Assembly: GCF_964656455.1 (NCBI RefSeq)
Contig: NC_135720.1
Location: 110,372,696 to 110,436,695, forward strand
Direction of reading: 5' to 3'
Length of the DNA: 64,000 nt
Origin: Halichoerus grypus
Taxonomy: Eukaryota; Chordata; Mammalia; Carnivora; Phocidae
In this document: piece by piece, positions 45,510 through 55,640 of the stretch
How the letters are laid out: each line of letters starts with the position of its first letter
How positions within the stretch are numbered: position 1 is the stretch's first letter
Notes under the pieces: generated by a model
The model's database searches: none
Seen by the model: only the letters and a program-made list of their open reading frames with translations
Told to the model about the DNA's origin: nothing
Translations under genes and position numbers: made by a program

Positions 45510-46165
45510 TAAAGATCGATAGACTGAGCTAATAAAAATTAATATCTTCAGCATGCAAACTATGATAGGCAGTAGATTAATATCCTTCAAATATAGAGGG
45601 CATCTTGTAAGTCATTAACAAAAGGATAAATATAAGTAGAAAATGGGTAAAGTGTTCAAGTTCAATGATAAGTAAAAAGCTGCAAATTAATGACATAGAT
45701 TTCATCTATCAAATTGTCAGTATTTTTAAACATAATACGCAATATCGGCAATGACGCACAGAAGCAGGCATTTGTTATACATGGCTGGTAATGTGAGTAT
45801 AAACTAGTACAGACTTCTGTTTCGGGGAGGGGAGAGGTGTGTAGCCTTTTGTAATACATATCAAGGCCTCACCTACTCTGCCCCAGGAGTTTCACTTACA
45901 GAAACTTTACAGGCAGTGGTCATAGATTTAGCATAAGAACGTTTCATCACAGAGTTTTCCTAGCAATGTAATATTACCAACTACCTAACTGTCCAATAAT
46001 AAGAGACTGATTAAATAAATCGTAGGACATCCATAAGGTGAAATTCTGTGAAGCCAGTACATACGATGAGAAAGCAAATTTGATAGATACAAAAGAAAGG
46101 TGTTCATAATAAATCATTAAGCGAAAGAAACAAGTTCCAAATAATTTGCACAGTCTGTATGTGTT
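45510..46165 (+). mobile_element. Ancient L1 3' ORF2 and tail remnant
   Basis: The segment follows the old L1 order. It has 'GGATAAATATAAGTAGAAAATGGGTAAAGTG', 'CTGGTAATGTGAGTATAAACTAGTACAGACTTCTG', 'CCCCAGGAGTTTCACTTACAGAAAC', 'CTAACTGTCCAATAATAAGAGACTGATTAAATAAATCGTAGGACATCCATAAGG' and 'CATTAAGCGAAAGAAACAAG'. It is strongly diverged with no open frame. Confidence 0.7.
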
Positions 46166-47394
46166 TACAGAATTACTAGAATCACAGGTGATCTTCATTT
46201 TAAAATAAAAATCTGTCTTGAAACAAGTTGGAGGACTTTATAGAAAAAGCTACTAAGGGACAAAATATGCACTACTTTAAAAATTCTTTTAATATCCTCT
46301 CACTCCAGGAATTTCTACTAGAGCATTTGTGATACTTACTTATAATTGGTCTTCCTTTTTATCTTCTTCATATCCCATCTCCTCAGGGCAGTCTTTTTCC
46401 ATGAAATATTTTGAGATCTGGTTAGATTCAATCCCAAAAGGGCCTGATTATTTTCCTTTGGATACACTGGTAGAAACACTAATTCATGATTATCCAGAAG
46501 GATAGGTATTATGATAAACCTGGCTCTCCACAAATAATCCAAAATCCCATTGGGGAGATAGCCTCAGCATTGTTTCCCAAAAAGCCTGTCATACCAGCGT
46601 TGTTAAGTAAAGAGAATGATTAATTAATTTGAAGATTTGTTTTCTTGTTTTTAATCTACTCTGGCAGAGTTGTAAATTATTTCAGTCCAGAACATGTATG
46701 AAACATACACTATGAACAGAATCCTTATGTTTGGAGTAGAATTTTTTTTTAATGAGAAGATCAACAGTCTTTCTATAATTTTTATAAGAGCTAGACAAAC
46801 ATAGAAATAAAAATTACACTTTTAAAAGTTACTCAACGTAAATGTAAATTAACAGGCTAACTGCATAAAAGTTCTAAGAAACTAGAATAATATTCGAGGA
46901 AATGACTAATGAGGGAAATGATTCACTTTCTTATCAGGCAAGCTGGTATAATCTGAGAGCAGAATTATTAGACACCTAAAAACAATAGGGTGGGACCCTG
47001 TCTGATTCATTCAGAGTACTTTGAGAGATTAAATACCCAGGCGAATTGAGGGGACTACTCGGGTGAATTAAGGTGGAATGTGTTTCTGCTTTACTTAAAA
47101 GATGAATTCCAAAATATTAGGGAGTGTGGGTTTCGTCATTGATAGCAAACGAAATTACACTTGAAAACAAGGAACAAAAGGTAAGGGGAACACAGTGTCA
47201 TTTCTAATCTCCAATAACAGCGTTATCGGTGACACTAAACTGAGCTTGTGCAAAGGGTTTTTACTGATTATCATTGCAAGATCAAGGGCAAATAATATGA
47301 ACTACTTTTGTAGAGTGATAGTTTGCGGATTGTAAATTGGGACCCAGGTCCATAAATGGGGAGTAAAGGAAGCACTCAGCAAAGGGATGATAGA
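46166..47394. other. Intron, no recognised feature
   Basis: This is AT-rich sequence without an exon or a repeat I can name. Confidence 0.5.
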
Positions 47395-47640
47395 AATGGG
47401 CTTTGGCCAGGACACCAGGTTCGAACCCTCTATCTGCCAACTGTTTGAGCATAGACATGTTACTTAACAGCTGTAAGCCTTACTCTCACCATCTGCAATT
47501 TGATGAGAATAATAATGCTTGCTAAAGGGATTTTGGAAGCCCTTAATAAGATAAATTATATAGAGCACCTACCATAGGGCCTGGTACAGTATAAGCATTA
47601 AAGAAATGTTGGCCACTATGACAGTAATAATCATCATTAT
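47395..47640 (+). mobile_element. MIR SINE (ancient mammalian)
   Basis: It matches MIR along most of its length: 'CACCAGGTTCGAACCCTCTATCTGCCAACTG' (tRNA-like B box), 'GACATGTTACTTAACAGCTGTAAGCCTTACTCTCACCATCTGCAATTTGATGAGAATAATAATG' (core) and 'GCACCTACCATAGGGCCTGGTACAGTATAAGCATTAAAGAAATGTTGGCC' (tail). Confidence 0.85.
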
Positions 47641-47649
47641 TACTGTTGT

Positions 47650-47820
47650 TACAAATAAATATTCATTGAATGTAGGCTCGGTGAGACACCATACTGAGTA
47701 CGTGGGTATAGAAGGATCAGTAAGACCTAGGCACTGCCTTCGGGGAGCTCACTGTCTGTTCTGGCCATTGGAGGAAGCAAATGTGCGTGACCGAATATAA
47801 AACAGTAGATAGATATTCTG
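47650..47820 (+). mobile_element. L2 LINE 3' fragment
   Basis: 'AATAAATATTCATTGAATGTAGGCTCGGTGAGACACCATACTGAGTACGTGGG' and 'GCACTGCCTTCGGGGAGCTCACTGTCTG' follow the L2 3' end order. It lies directly after the MIR in the same orientation. Confidence 0.6.
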
Positions 47821-47992
47821 TATGAGAAGGACTTTTGAGGCTGAAATCATAATTCTTTGTTTGTTTTTTCTGTTTGAGGCTGAATCAGAAAACAATGGCC
47901 TCTCATTTCCTGCCACTGTGGCTCTTTCAGAAGCAAAATGCTGGACTGTTGTTTAATCCTTATTACAATACTTAGATTCTTTTCTCTTATTC

Positions 47993-48240
47993 TTTTTTTT
48001 TTTTTTAATTGAGGAGTAACACACATACAGGGCACAAATCAACTGGATATTTACTGTGTGCATACCCATGAACTACCACTTGGTCAGAATCAGCACACTT
48101 GCAGCATCCTGGAAGGTTCCCTCATCCCCTTTCGCAAGCATTACCTCTCCCAGAGGTAACCACTGTTCTGATTCCTGTCACCAGCGATGAACTTTGTCTC
48201 TTCTGAGCTTCATGTAAATGGAATCACATAGTCAATGCTC
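47993..48240 (-). mobile_element. Old L1 3'-end fragment
   Basis: 'TTTTAATTGAGGAGTAACACACATACAGGGCACAAATC', 'AACCACTGTTCTGATTCCTGTCACC' and 'CTTCATGTAAATGGAATCACATAG' are the antisense form of old L1 3' ends. Confidence 0.65.
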
Positions 48241-48859
48241 AGGTTCTTATCTGAGCTAAAAAGGAGATATGAGGAACAGAACCCAAGTAATCTCTAAATA
48301 ATAAGAAAGTTTTACTAACGAATATATGTTTGTTTGTATCTTCAAATCAGATCATTGTACCACAGCTATGCAAGAAGTCTGCTAAGAATGAGAGGGAATC
48401 TAAAACATGATAATTGAGGTCATTGGGGCATACTAGTTATTATCAGTCAGGAAGCACAGAATCCCCCCATGAACACTAGTCTCAAGCATATTACCTTTGG
48501 TCAGCCCAGCCAACTGGAGATCAATCAGGCGGGAGGATTTGGGGACATCTTCTCACGGATAAGCCAACCCGAAGAGCATCGCCACTCAGGGGACAAGGGC
48601 TGCCTGAGATTGGGTGACTGGTGAAAGAAGTTCCTAAAGAGACATGGCTCTCATTGCACAGACTCCACCTCCTGTCACCAGACTTTTGCCGGGGATTCAC
48701 TTCTTTTCTCCAGCCTGGAAGCACTGGGAGCGGGGCGGGGTGGGGGGGAAGGAGACAGGAAGGAGGGCTAAAGTAGACATGGATTTCCTTATGCCGACAG
48801 CATTAGGAAAGAGCCAGTTAGAACATTCACAGCATTCTTACGTATTTTCCTTTGTTCAG
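48241..48859. other. BTBD9: Intron immediately upstream of the second exon
   Basis: It is repeat-poor. It contains the G-rich tract at 48726-48748 and a good acceptor region ending TATTTTCCTTTGTTCAG. No other exon was recognised. Confidence 0.55.
48726..48748 (+). promoter_or_regulatory. Sense-strand putative G-quadruplex upstream of exon
   Basis: GGG, GGGG, GGGG and GGGGGGG are joined by loops AGC, C and T. It lies 111 bases before the acceptor of the exon at 48860, on the transcribed sense strand. Intronic G-runs near splice sites are known binding places for hnRNP H/F. An effect on this exon is inference. Confidence 0.6.
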
Positions 48860-48967
48860 GTTACTACTTTGGGACTGCGATGATCGAAGCTACAGCTACT
48901 ATGTTGAGGTCTCCACCAACCAGCAACAGTGGACCATGGTGGCCGACAGAACTAAAGTCTCCTGCAA
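48860..48967 (+). CDS. BTBD9: BTBD9 internal coding exon (second discoidin-like region, continued)
   Basis: The 108-bp exon starts with G, completing the arginine codon from the exon ending at 12951. It then encodes LLLWDCDDRSYSYYVEVS, followed by TNQQQWTMVADRTKVSC and the first two bases of a lysine codon. This is the recognisable BTBD9 segment that follows QLAQPYMIGSI. The LLLWD...SYSYYVEVS run is a beta-sandwich strand pattern typical of F5/8 type C domains. The acceptor has a good pyrimidine tract (TATTTTCCTTTGTTCAG) and the donor CAA|GTAAGT is close to consensus. The intron phase is 2 on both sides and the length is a multiple of three, so skipping it would remove 36 residues without changing frame. 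The next exon lies beyond the window. Confidence 0.95.
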
Positions 48968-49375
48968 GTAAGTTTTGTCTTTTCACAGAATTGTTTCCAA
49001 TTTAAAAGACAGTCTTTCTGATGGATTCAGAAGGTTCTAATGAACATTCATGGAATCACCAAATTAGATTCTTAGTTGGAGGTTGAAAACATACTGATGA
49101 TCCTTTACTTCAGTTTTGACTATTAAGTACTTTGATGAGAATTTATTTTTTTTTATGTGATCAAACAAGCTTTCCTTGTTTGGTGGTTTGAACTTGACTC
49201 TTGGAAATGACATGTCCCCGAGCAGGGAAAAGAAGGATTTCCATTTGCAGTCCTCTCTTGGGTCCCCACCCCCGATACCACACACTACCCCTTTAGAACT
49301 GTTTTCTTCCTTACAGAATTTTGCCGATGCAATACACACTTTAGTACTTACTCTGGGACTCCGTTCCCCACCCTC

Positions 49376-49558
49376 ATGTCATTCCCAGGGTTACCTTTAA
49401 ATATTTCTCTCATCTCAGTGCCAGCTACACTGTTACCTAAATGAAAGAAAGCTTGGTATCCTAGGCCCCTAGTCATTTAATGCATATGGCTTTGGGGCTC
49501 TGTTTGCATTTACATTGTCGTGGGGGGAAGCTAAGAGGAAGGATCCTATGGGTTCTGA
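49376..49558 (+). repeat. 183-bp inverted repeat, left arm
   Basis: This segment is the reverse complement of 50893-51075 over 183 positions, with no gap and 9 mismatches by eye (about 95% identity). Seven or eight of the mismatches are transitions. It starts at ATGTCATTCCCAGGG and ends at GGGTTCTGA. I do not recognise it as a known repeat family. It starts about 410 bases after the exon donor. Confidence 0.9.
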
Positions 49559-49742
49559 ACGGCCTGAGATCATGACTACATGTGTATATACCCATATAAC
49601 TCACTCCGATCAAAATTAGCACATTCCCAGAATCCTAGAATCATACCTTTTCTCAGTCATTACCTAAAAAGAGCTCAGTGCCTTTTTGGGTAGAGCCAGA
49701 TTCTCTGGGAGGCAAGATAAAGCAAATAGCTGAGATTTCTTT
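49559..49742. other. Intron between left arm and SINE
   Basis: No feature was recognised. The T-rich end belongs to the SINE tail. Confidence 0.5.
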
Positions 49743-49957
49743 CTTTTTTTTTTCTTTTTTAAGATTTTATTTATTTATTTGAGAGAGAAACAAAGAGAGA
49801 GAAAGAGAGCACAAGTGGGGCAGGGGCCTGCAGAGGGAGAGGAAGAAGCAGACTCCCCACTGAGCAGGGAACCTGATGCGGGGCTCAAGCCCAGGGCCCC
49901 GGGATCATGACCTGAGCCGAAGGCAGCCGCTTAACCGACTGAGCCACCCAGGCGCCC
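49743..49957 (-). mobile_element. CAN SINE between the inverted arms
   Basis: It is minus strand: tail AAGATTTTATTTATTTATTTGAGAGAG at the left, core GGCCCCGGGATCATGACCTGAGCCGAAGG, head CCACCCAGGCGCCC at the right. GAGATTTCTTT before it and GAAGATTTCTCTT after it suggest a target-site duplication. Confidence 0.92.
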
Positions 49958-49964
49958 GAAGATT

Positions 49965-50830
49965 TCTCTTTTTTTATTATTGAAATATGATTCACATACC
50001 ATATAATTCCCCCTTTTAAATGTACAATCTGGTGGTTTTTAGTGTATTCACAGAGTTGGGCAATCATCCTTACTATCTAATGTTTCAAACATTTTCATCG
50101 CCCCCAAAAGGAAACCTCCTACCCATTAGCAGTCTTTCCATTTCCTTCCGGTTCCCACAGCCTGGTTATCTCCCTTCTGTTTCTATGGATTTGCATATTC
50201 TGGACATTTCCTATACACAGAATCATATAGTATGTGATCTTTTCTTCTGGCTTTTTTACACTTAACATATACTTTTGTCAAGCTTCATTCATGTTGCAAC
50301 ATCTATCAGCACTTCATTCCTTTTTATGGCTGAATAATATTCTATCCTATGGAAAATATACATGTCACATTTTGTTTATCCATTCATCAGTGGATGAACA
50401 TTGGAACTGTTTCCACTTTTTGGGTAAAATGCGTATTTCTGCTATGAACATTCCCGTGCAAGTCTTTGTATGAACATATGTTTTCAGTCCTCTTGAGTAT
50501 ATTCCCAGGAGTAGAATTGCCGGGTCTTATGGTAACTTTGTGTTCAAGTTTTTGCAGAACCACCAGACTTTTCCGCAGCAGCTGCACCATTTTGCATTCC
50601 CACCAGCAATGCAGGAGGGTTCTAATTTCTCCGCATTCTTGCCAATACTTGTTACTGTCTATCCCCTTGTTCACAGCCATCTTAGTGGGAGTGAAGTGGT
50701 GGTTTCGGTTTGCATTTTCCTCACGGCGAATTATGTCAAACATCTTTTTGTGGACTTACTTGGCCAAGATTTCATAACAGCATTAATGATGACTTGTTTG
50801 ATGCAATGTCTGACACCCTTACCATCGTTA
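49965..50830 (-). mobile_element. Old L1 3' part (ORF2 end and 3'UTR), antisense
   Basis: It reads in antisense L1 order. At the left is 'ATTGAAATATGATTCACATACCATATAATTCCCCC', then 'GGATTTGCATATTCTGGACATTTC' and 'GAATCATATAGTATGTGATCTTTT'. Next are 'CTTTTTATGGCTGAATAATATTC' and 'CATTCATCAGTGGATGAACA'. On the minus strand it has a short ORF2 C-terminal remnant ([20 protein letters not shown]). It is decayed and non-functional. Confidence 0.85.
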
Positions 50831-50892
50831 TGATCGTAATCAGCATAGAGCACGTTTAATGCTTCCATTGGTTAAGGTGACACTTGTTAGAC

Positions 50893-51075
50893 TCAGAACC
50901 CACAGGATCCTTCCTCCTAGCTTCCCCCCACAACAACGTAAATGCAAACGGAGCCCGAAAGCCATATGCATTAAATGACTAGAGGCCTAGGATACCAAGC
51001 TTTCTTTCGTTTAGGTAACAGTGTAGCTGGCACTGAGATGAGAGAAATATTTAAAGGTAACCCTGGGAATGATAT
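50893..51075 (-). repeat. 183-bp inverted repeat, right arm
   Basis: This is the reverse complement of 49376-49558, with no indel and 9 mismatches. The outer end lies at the base of the 11-bp hairpin at 51074-51100. About 1.33 kb containing a SINE and an old L1 separates it from the left arm. No target-site duplication was seen at either arm. Confidence 0.9.
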
Positions 51076-51100
51076 AGATTCAGGCATAACCTGAATCTAT
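51074..51100. repeat. Perfect 11-bp hairpin at the inverted-repeat boundary
   Basis: ATAGATTCAGG (51074-51084) and CCTGAATCTAT (51090-51100) are perfect reverse complements around the loop CATAA. It overlaps the last two bases of the right arm. No counterpart is present next to the left arm. Confidence 0.8.
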
Positions 51101-51500
51101 AACAGAAAGTGGCCTCAACATTCCGGTGCCTTAACACAGTAGTTTATTTCTCAGTCATGTAGCAGGGAGTATGGGCGTTCCTGGTTGTCAGGTGGCTCTT
51201 CTCCACAGGTGACTGAGGAACCCAGGCATCTTCCTTCTGGTGGCTCTGCCATCATCTGGGGCCTCATCAGCATCATCTGCATCTAGCTGGCAAATGGGGA
51301 AAGAACAGAGAAAAGGTACACCTGGTTCTTCTGAACAGCCTTGGCCTGGATGTAGTGACCGTCCCTTCCACTGGCATGCGATTGAGGAGAAGCAGTCATT
51401 TACCACACTAGATGCTGGTAGGGCTGGAAACCATAGTTCTGGCTGGGCAGCCACTTTTCAGCGGAGCACACATCTCGTAGCCGTCTCTGCCATTGGATAA
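51101..51500 (-). repeat. Probable ancient interspersed repeat, family not identified
   Basis: 'AACATTCCGGTGCCTTAACACAGTAGTTTATTTCTCAGTCATGTAGCAGG' and 'ACTGAGGAACCCAGGCATCTTCCTTCTGGTGGCTCTGCCATC' are phrases of a common mammalian dispersed repeat. I cannot name the family. The strand is uncertain. Confidence 0.4.
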
Positions 51501-52079
51501 GAAAACTAACAATTATTGAGTAACCCGTATTCTATGACTTTGGTGTGTTTTGTCTCATTTTGTCCTGAACATAAAACACCTTGTGGAATATTGTCCTCAT
51601 CTTATAAAAGAGAAAATGGAGGGCTCTTTTCATTGTACCACGAAGCCTTACTAAAGAGGGCTAAGCCCAGCTAAATGATGGAAACAGGGAAATGAAATGA
51701 TTAGCTCATTTCCAAGCGCCTAGAACGTGTTTTATACAACAGGAAGGCCTTACAGGCCCATGAACAACTGCCCATTTATCTTTTCAGAGCCATTGCTCAC
51801 TGAGCATACAGCTCACAGGCCAGACCCTCTGCTTCCCCATCTTTTCCACATCTCACTGGTTACCATCACCCATCTTGTCTGTCATTTTATGTGTTATAAA
51901 TTAGATGCCTCATCTCTTTATGTTCCCCTACTGAAGGTGTGGTACAGTATGGGTTTTTAACAAGAACTGGTTGGCTGACTACTGACCCAGGTATATATCA
52001 TAATGGTTTTATAGTTATTTAAATGGTTTTTTCTTGATTCAAAAATGCATTCACTCATTAGATCCCTCCCAGTGGCTTT
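51501..52079. other. Intron, no recognised feature
   Basis: No exon or repeat was recognised with confidence. Confidence 0.5.
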
Positions 52080-52282
52080 TTTTTTTTTAATTTATCTATT
52101 TCTTTATTTGAGAGAGAGAGCAAGAGAGCAAGAGAGTACAATCAGGGGAAGCAGCAGAGGCAGAGAGAGGAGCAGACTCCCCGCTGAGCAGGGAGCCTGA
52201 CGCTGGGCTTGATCCCAGGACCCTGAGATCATGACCTAAGCCAAAGGCAGACACTTAACCAACTGAGCTACCCAGGCGCCAC
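52080..52282 (-). mobile_element. CAN SINE (minus strand)
   Basis: The tail at the left is diverged (TTTTTTTTTTAATTTATCTATTTCTTTATTTGAGAGAG). The core GATCCCAGGACCCTGAGATCATGACCTAAGC and head CTACCCAGGCGCC are at the right. CCTCCCAG occurs on both sides, a short target-site duplication. Confidence 0.9.
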
Positions 52283-53036
52283 CTCCCAGCCACCAGTAGC
52301 TTTGTATTAAGTCATCAACATCTTTCCCCCCCTTGTTTTTGTATTTTGTTTCCATTAGTTGGTAGATTTAAATAATTTATATGTTTTTAACCTTCTGCGT
52401 TAGCACTTATATGCTACAGCGATACATGTTTTTACAGATTAATAAATAAAGAATATATTATAAGAACAAGAATAGTAGCAAGAAGGCAAGTACCTTTTAA
52501 CCCCCTAAGAATCAATGGTACTTAAGGTTATGACTTTATGTTTGGAGGCGTAACCTGGATCTATTTTGCCTTTCATTTTTGAGTTAGGTGTTAAGAAATA
52601 TAGTAGAAGATACGCAGACAATAAAAGAGAAAAGCCTTTCCTTTTTAACTAATATACTCCAGAGCAGTCCTCAAGAGAGGATTCTATTAGCTTCAGAAAT
52701 TGTAGCCTCCTTTTTTTTGAAATAAAGTATGTGAGTCATGTTATAAATGAAATTCTATAGGATCTTTAGAGATCACAGCCGTGCCTCTTGATAGCATTCT
52801 ACCTAGTCAGAAATCAAAGGACAGATTTTTGCTGTCCTCTGAAAAATAACTAGGGAATGAGATTCCCCAGTGTCTCCTCATGAGACCCTCTACTCCAGGA
52901 GCAGGATATTTTCCTTTATTGCTATGCTAAGTCCTTTCTGCTACAGTTGGAGCTTTGCTTGTTTTACTCTCAGGATAAAGGCTTATTTTCTATCACAGAT
53001 AACCATGTTTTTGTATACACTGATTTGAGGTTTTTT
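52283..53036. other. Intron, no recognised feature
   Basis: This is AT-rich sequence with no exon or repeat recognised. Confidence 0.5.
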
Positions 53037-53475
53037 CCAGCTTATTCAAAAATAACTGATACGTAACATTGTGTGAGTTTAGGGTGTACAGTATAATGAT
53101 ACATGCAGCAAAGTGATCGCCACAGTAAGTTAGTTAACACATCTGTCACCTCACAGTTTTCTTTCTTGCTATGAGAACTCTTAAGAGCTGCTCTCCTAGC
53201 AACTTTCATATATGCATTTACTGTAGTCACCATGTTGTACATTCCATCCCCAGACCTGATTGATCTTGTAACTGGAACTTTGTGCTTTTTGATCCCCTTC
53301 ACCCATCCCCCCCGCAACCCTCTGGCAACCACCACCCTTTTCTCTGTTGCCATAAGTTTTTTTTTTTTTTTAGGATTACACGTTTAAGTAAGATCATACA
53401 GTATTTGTCTTTCTCTGTGTGACTTTTTTCACTTAGCATAATGCCCTTGCCATTTATCCACGTTGTTGCAAATGT
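53037..53475 (-). mobile_element. Old L1 3'-end fragment
   Basis: The L1 antisense 3' order is clear: 'AAAATAACTGATACGTAACATTGTGTGAGTTTAGGGTGTACAGTATAATGATAC', 'GCTCTCCTAGCAACTTTCATATATGC', 'GTTGTACATTCCATCCCCAGACC', 'TCATACAGTATTTGTCTTTCTCTGTGTGAC' and 'CCATTTATCCACGTTGTTGCAAATG'. Confidence 0.85.
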
Positions 53476-55149
53476 ACTGATTTTATAAAATTACTTTTTA
53501 CCCCTCTTTTTTCACATCATCTAATCCTATACCCTTTAGCCTTATTCCGAAAGACTTCACCTTCCAATCTTTGATTCCTTTTCTCTACTCTTGAACCCTA
53601 AATCTGTGTCGATACAGTAAGAAACCAACATCGGCTTTTTTTATTATAAATGTAAAACGTGCATGGAAAAGTAATTTAAGCAATACAGAAAGATATACGT
53701 GAAAAGTAAAATTATGCCTTCCCATCTTCTGCTCCATTCCTCAGAAGTAGCTGCTTTTGATTATTTTTTTTAGTTTTTATAATGGCTCAACTATAAATAA
53801 TATTTTTATATCTGTGTTTATTAATTTATCAGCTTTACTAATTCCTCGCTATAAAAAATGAGGAATTTAGCTCACTTAACTTCTTCTCATTTTTTGTTAC
53901 ATTTTTCTCTCTAGTTCTGCTAACTACTTACCTTTTAAAATTAAACAATATACTTAAACCTCTATATTTTGATCCATCAATTGTAGATAGTATTCCTTGA
54001 CTCCCTACTATGTATGAAGAAATTACCACCCTACATTTCCCTTTCTCTCTCCCCATCTTCTGTTAACTATCCCACCACATTGACATCGTTAAGATTTACG
54101 ACACTTATTTTCTGTTCTGTAACTTATAGTTAAGCCTTCCACGTGTTAACTATAAATTGGTCTTGAAAAGGGAAAACGACTAAAAACTCATTATGATATT
54201 ATGATTATGTAAACACTGTTCACTACAGATCTGTAATTCATTGGATTAGTATAGTGAGGGAAATATGTCACTAAACTTGTGTCCCTCTTGGAAGAATTGT
54301 ACTATGTTATCAAATGGATTTGATTTTCTTACAAGTGCTCAGAATTATTCCCCATATAACAAATAGCTTCATATTAGCTAGCTTTTTGTTTTCTTGGAGT
54401 TTCTAATTGCCTCTTTTTCCTATTTACAGAGGTTTCTGAGGCGTACTGTTTGTTCATTGGTTAATTTTAAACAGACTGCTTCCTAGGCCTACTATATAAC
54501 TAAAATTTCTTTTTCTTTCCTATCTAGGTTGGTTTCACTCTTTCTTAGATGTGGGTAAAGGGTTAACAAAACCCTGTTTCCTTGGCAATGAGATACTGAC
54601 CTTGGGCCCTGTTACCTTTTTAGATCTGTTCCCCTGAAAACCTGATAGAAATGGAATGTCAGCTATTAGGCAACATTGCTTATGATGAAAATTACCCCTG
54701 ATTGGTAATTGCATCTGGCCTGGGAGGACTGTAAATATCTGGTTGGAAGCCATAGCTTTGGCTTTCCCGAGTGTGATGACTTTTGTGACTAGGCACATCC
54801 CTTGTGAAAATTCTGGGATCTTTGTTTATGGAGCTATTACAAGAGATAATAGTTTCAATTTGGAATATGAGGCTTCTGAGCCAGAGTGGTTCCACACCTG
54901 CCCACTCTTACCTGAGCTGTCATCTTGCATGCCAGTGGGAATAGCTCCTATTCAGTGGTATCGACCACTGCAGGGACTCCCACTAAGGAGATATGCCTGC
55001 TGTTACTCTAGTGGCATAGTGTTTTCTTTCTCTCCTGGGTGAATCCGAAGCCCAATAGGACTTTGTTGGGTCTCAGTCAAGATCTCTCATAGGCATTGCA
55101 CAGAGTAAATGTATTCAGAATTGTTTTCAGAAACAGGCTATGTGAAAGG
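53476..55149. other. Intron with unassigned old-repeat-like patches
   Basis: 53625-53800 resembles the 'aaaacgtgcatggaaaagtaatttaagcaatacagaaagatatacgtgaaaa' motif of ancient L1-type repeats, but I cannot assign it firmly. No exon was recognised. Confidence 0.35.
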
Positions 55150-55640
55150 CAAATTTTGAGAATCTTGCATGCCTGAATCATAGTTTGACTGGGTATAGAA
55201 CTCAGTTCCTTCAGATTTCTGAAAGCTTGGATTTATTGCCAAATAGCATCTAATGTTACTGATGAGAAATCTCATAGAATCTGATTCTTATTACTTGTAG
55301 TAATGTATTTTTCCCTGTAGAAGTCTTAGGATCTTCTCATTGTTGGAGGTGTTAAATTTCACAGTGATATGACTGGATGTGGACTATTTTGATTTACCCT
55401 GCTCACTTTGCTTCAATATGGAAATCTACCCTGCTCCCTCAGATTTATAAATAATATTTCATCCACCTGCCATTTTCTAGAAATTCCCCAAAATCTTGAT
55501 TTGCTTATATCTTTCCCTCCAGTTTGCCACACCTTTATGAGTGTATTCCATTTGTATTTCTTTGATGTCATCTCATTGGTTTCCAGGAAGGGAGAAAGGT
55601 CAGTGTGTGTCATCCATCTTCAACCTGAATCCCCAAAAGC
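55150..55640 (-). mobile_element. Ancient L1-like fragment (ORF1 region, antisense)
   Basis: 'GACTGGGTATAGAACTCAGTTCCTTCAGATTTCTGAAAGC', 'ACTGATGAGAAATCTCATAGAATCTGATTC', 'CACAGTGATATGACTGGATGTGG' and 'TGATGTCATCTCATTGG' follow the antisense order of old L1/HAL1 ORF1 regions. Confidence 0.5.

Larger units (their letters stand above)
12952..48859 (+). other. BTBD9: BTBD9 intron (35.9 kb, phase 2)
   Basis: It starts GTAAGA after the exon at 12951 and ends TTTTCCTTTGTTCAG before the exon at 48860. Joining the two exons gives an uninterrupted frame with an arginine codon split two-plus-one across the junction. The intron hosts both L1s and several SINEs. No additional BTBD9-like coding segment was seen inside it. 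Confidence 0.9.
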
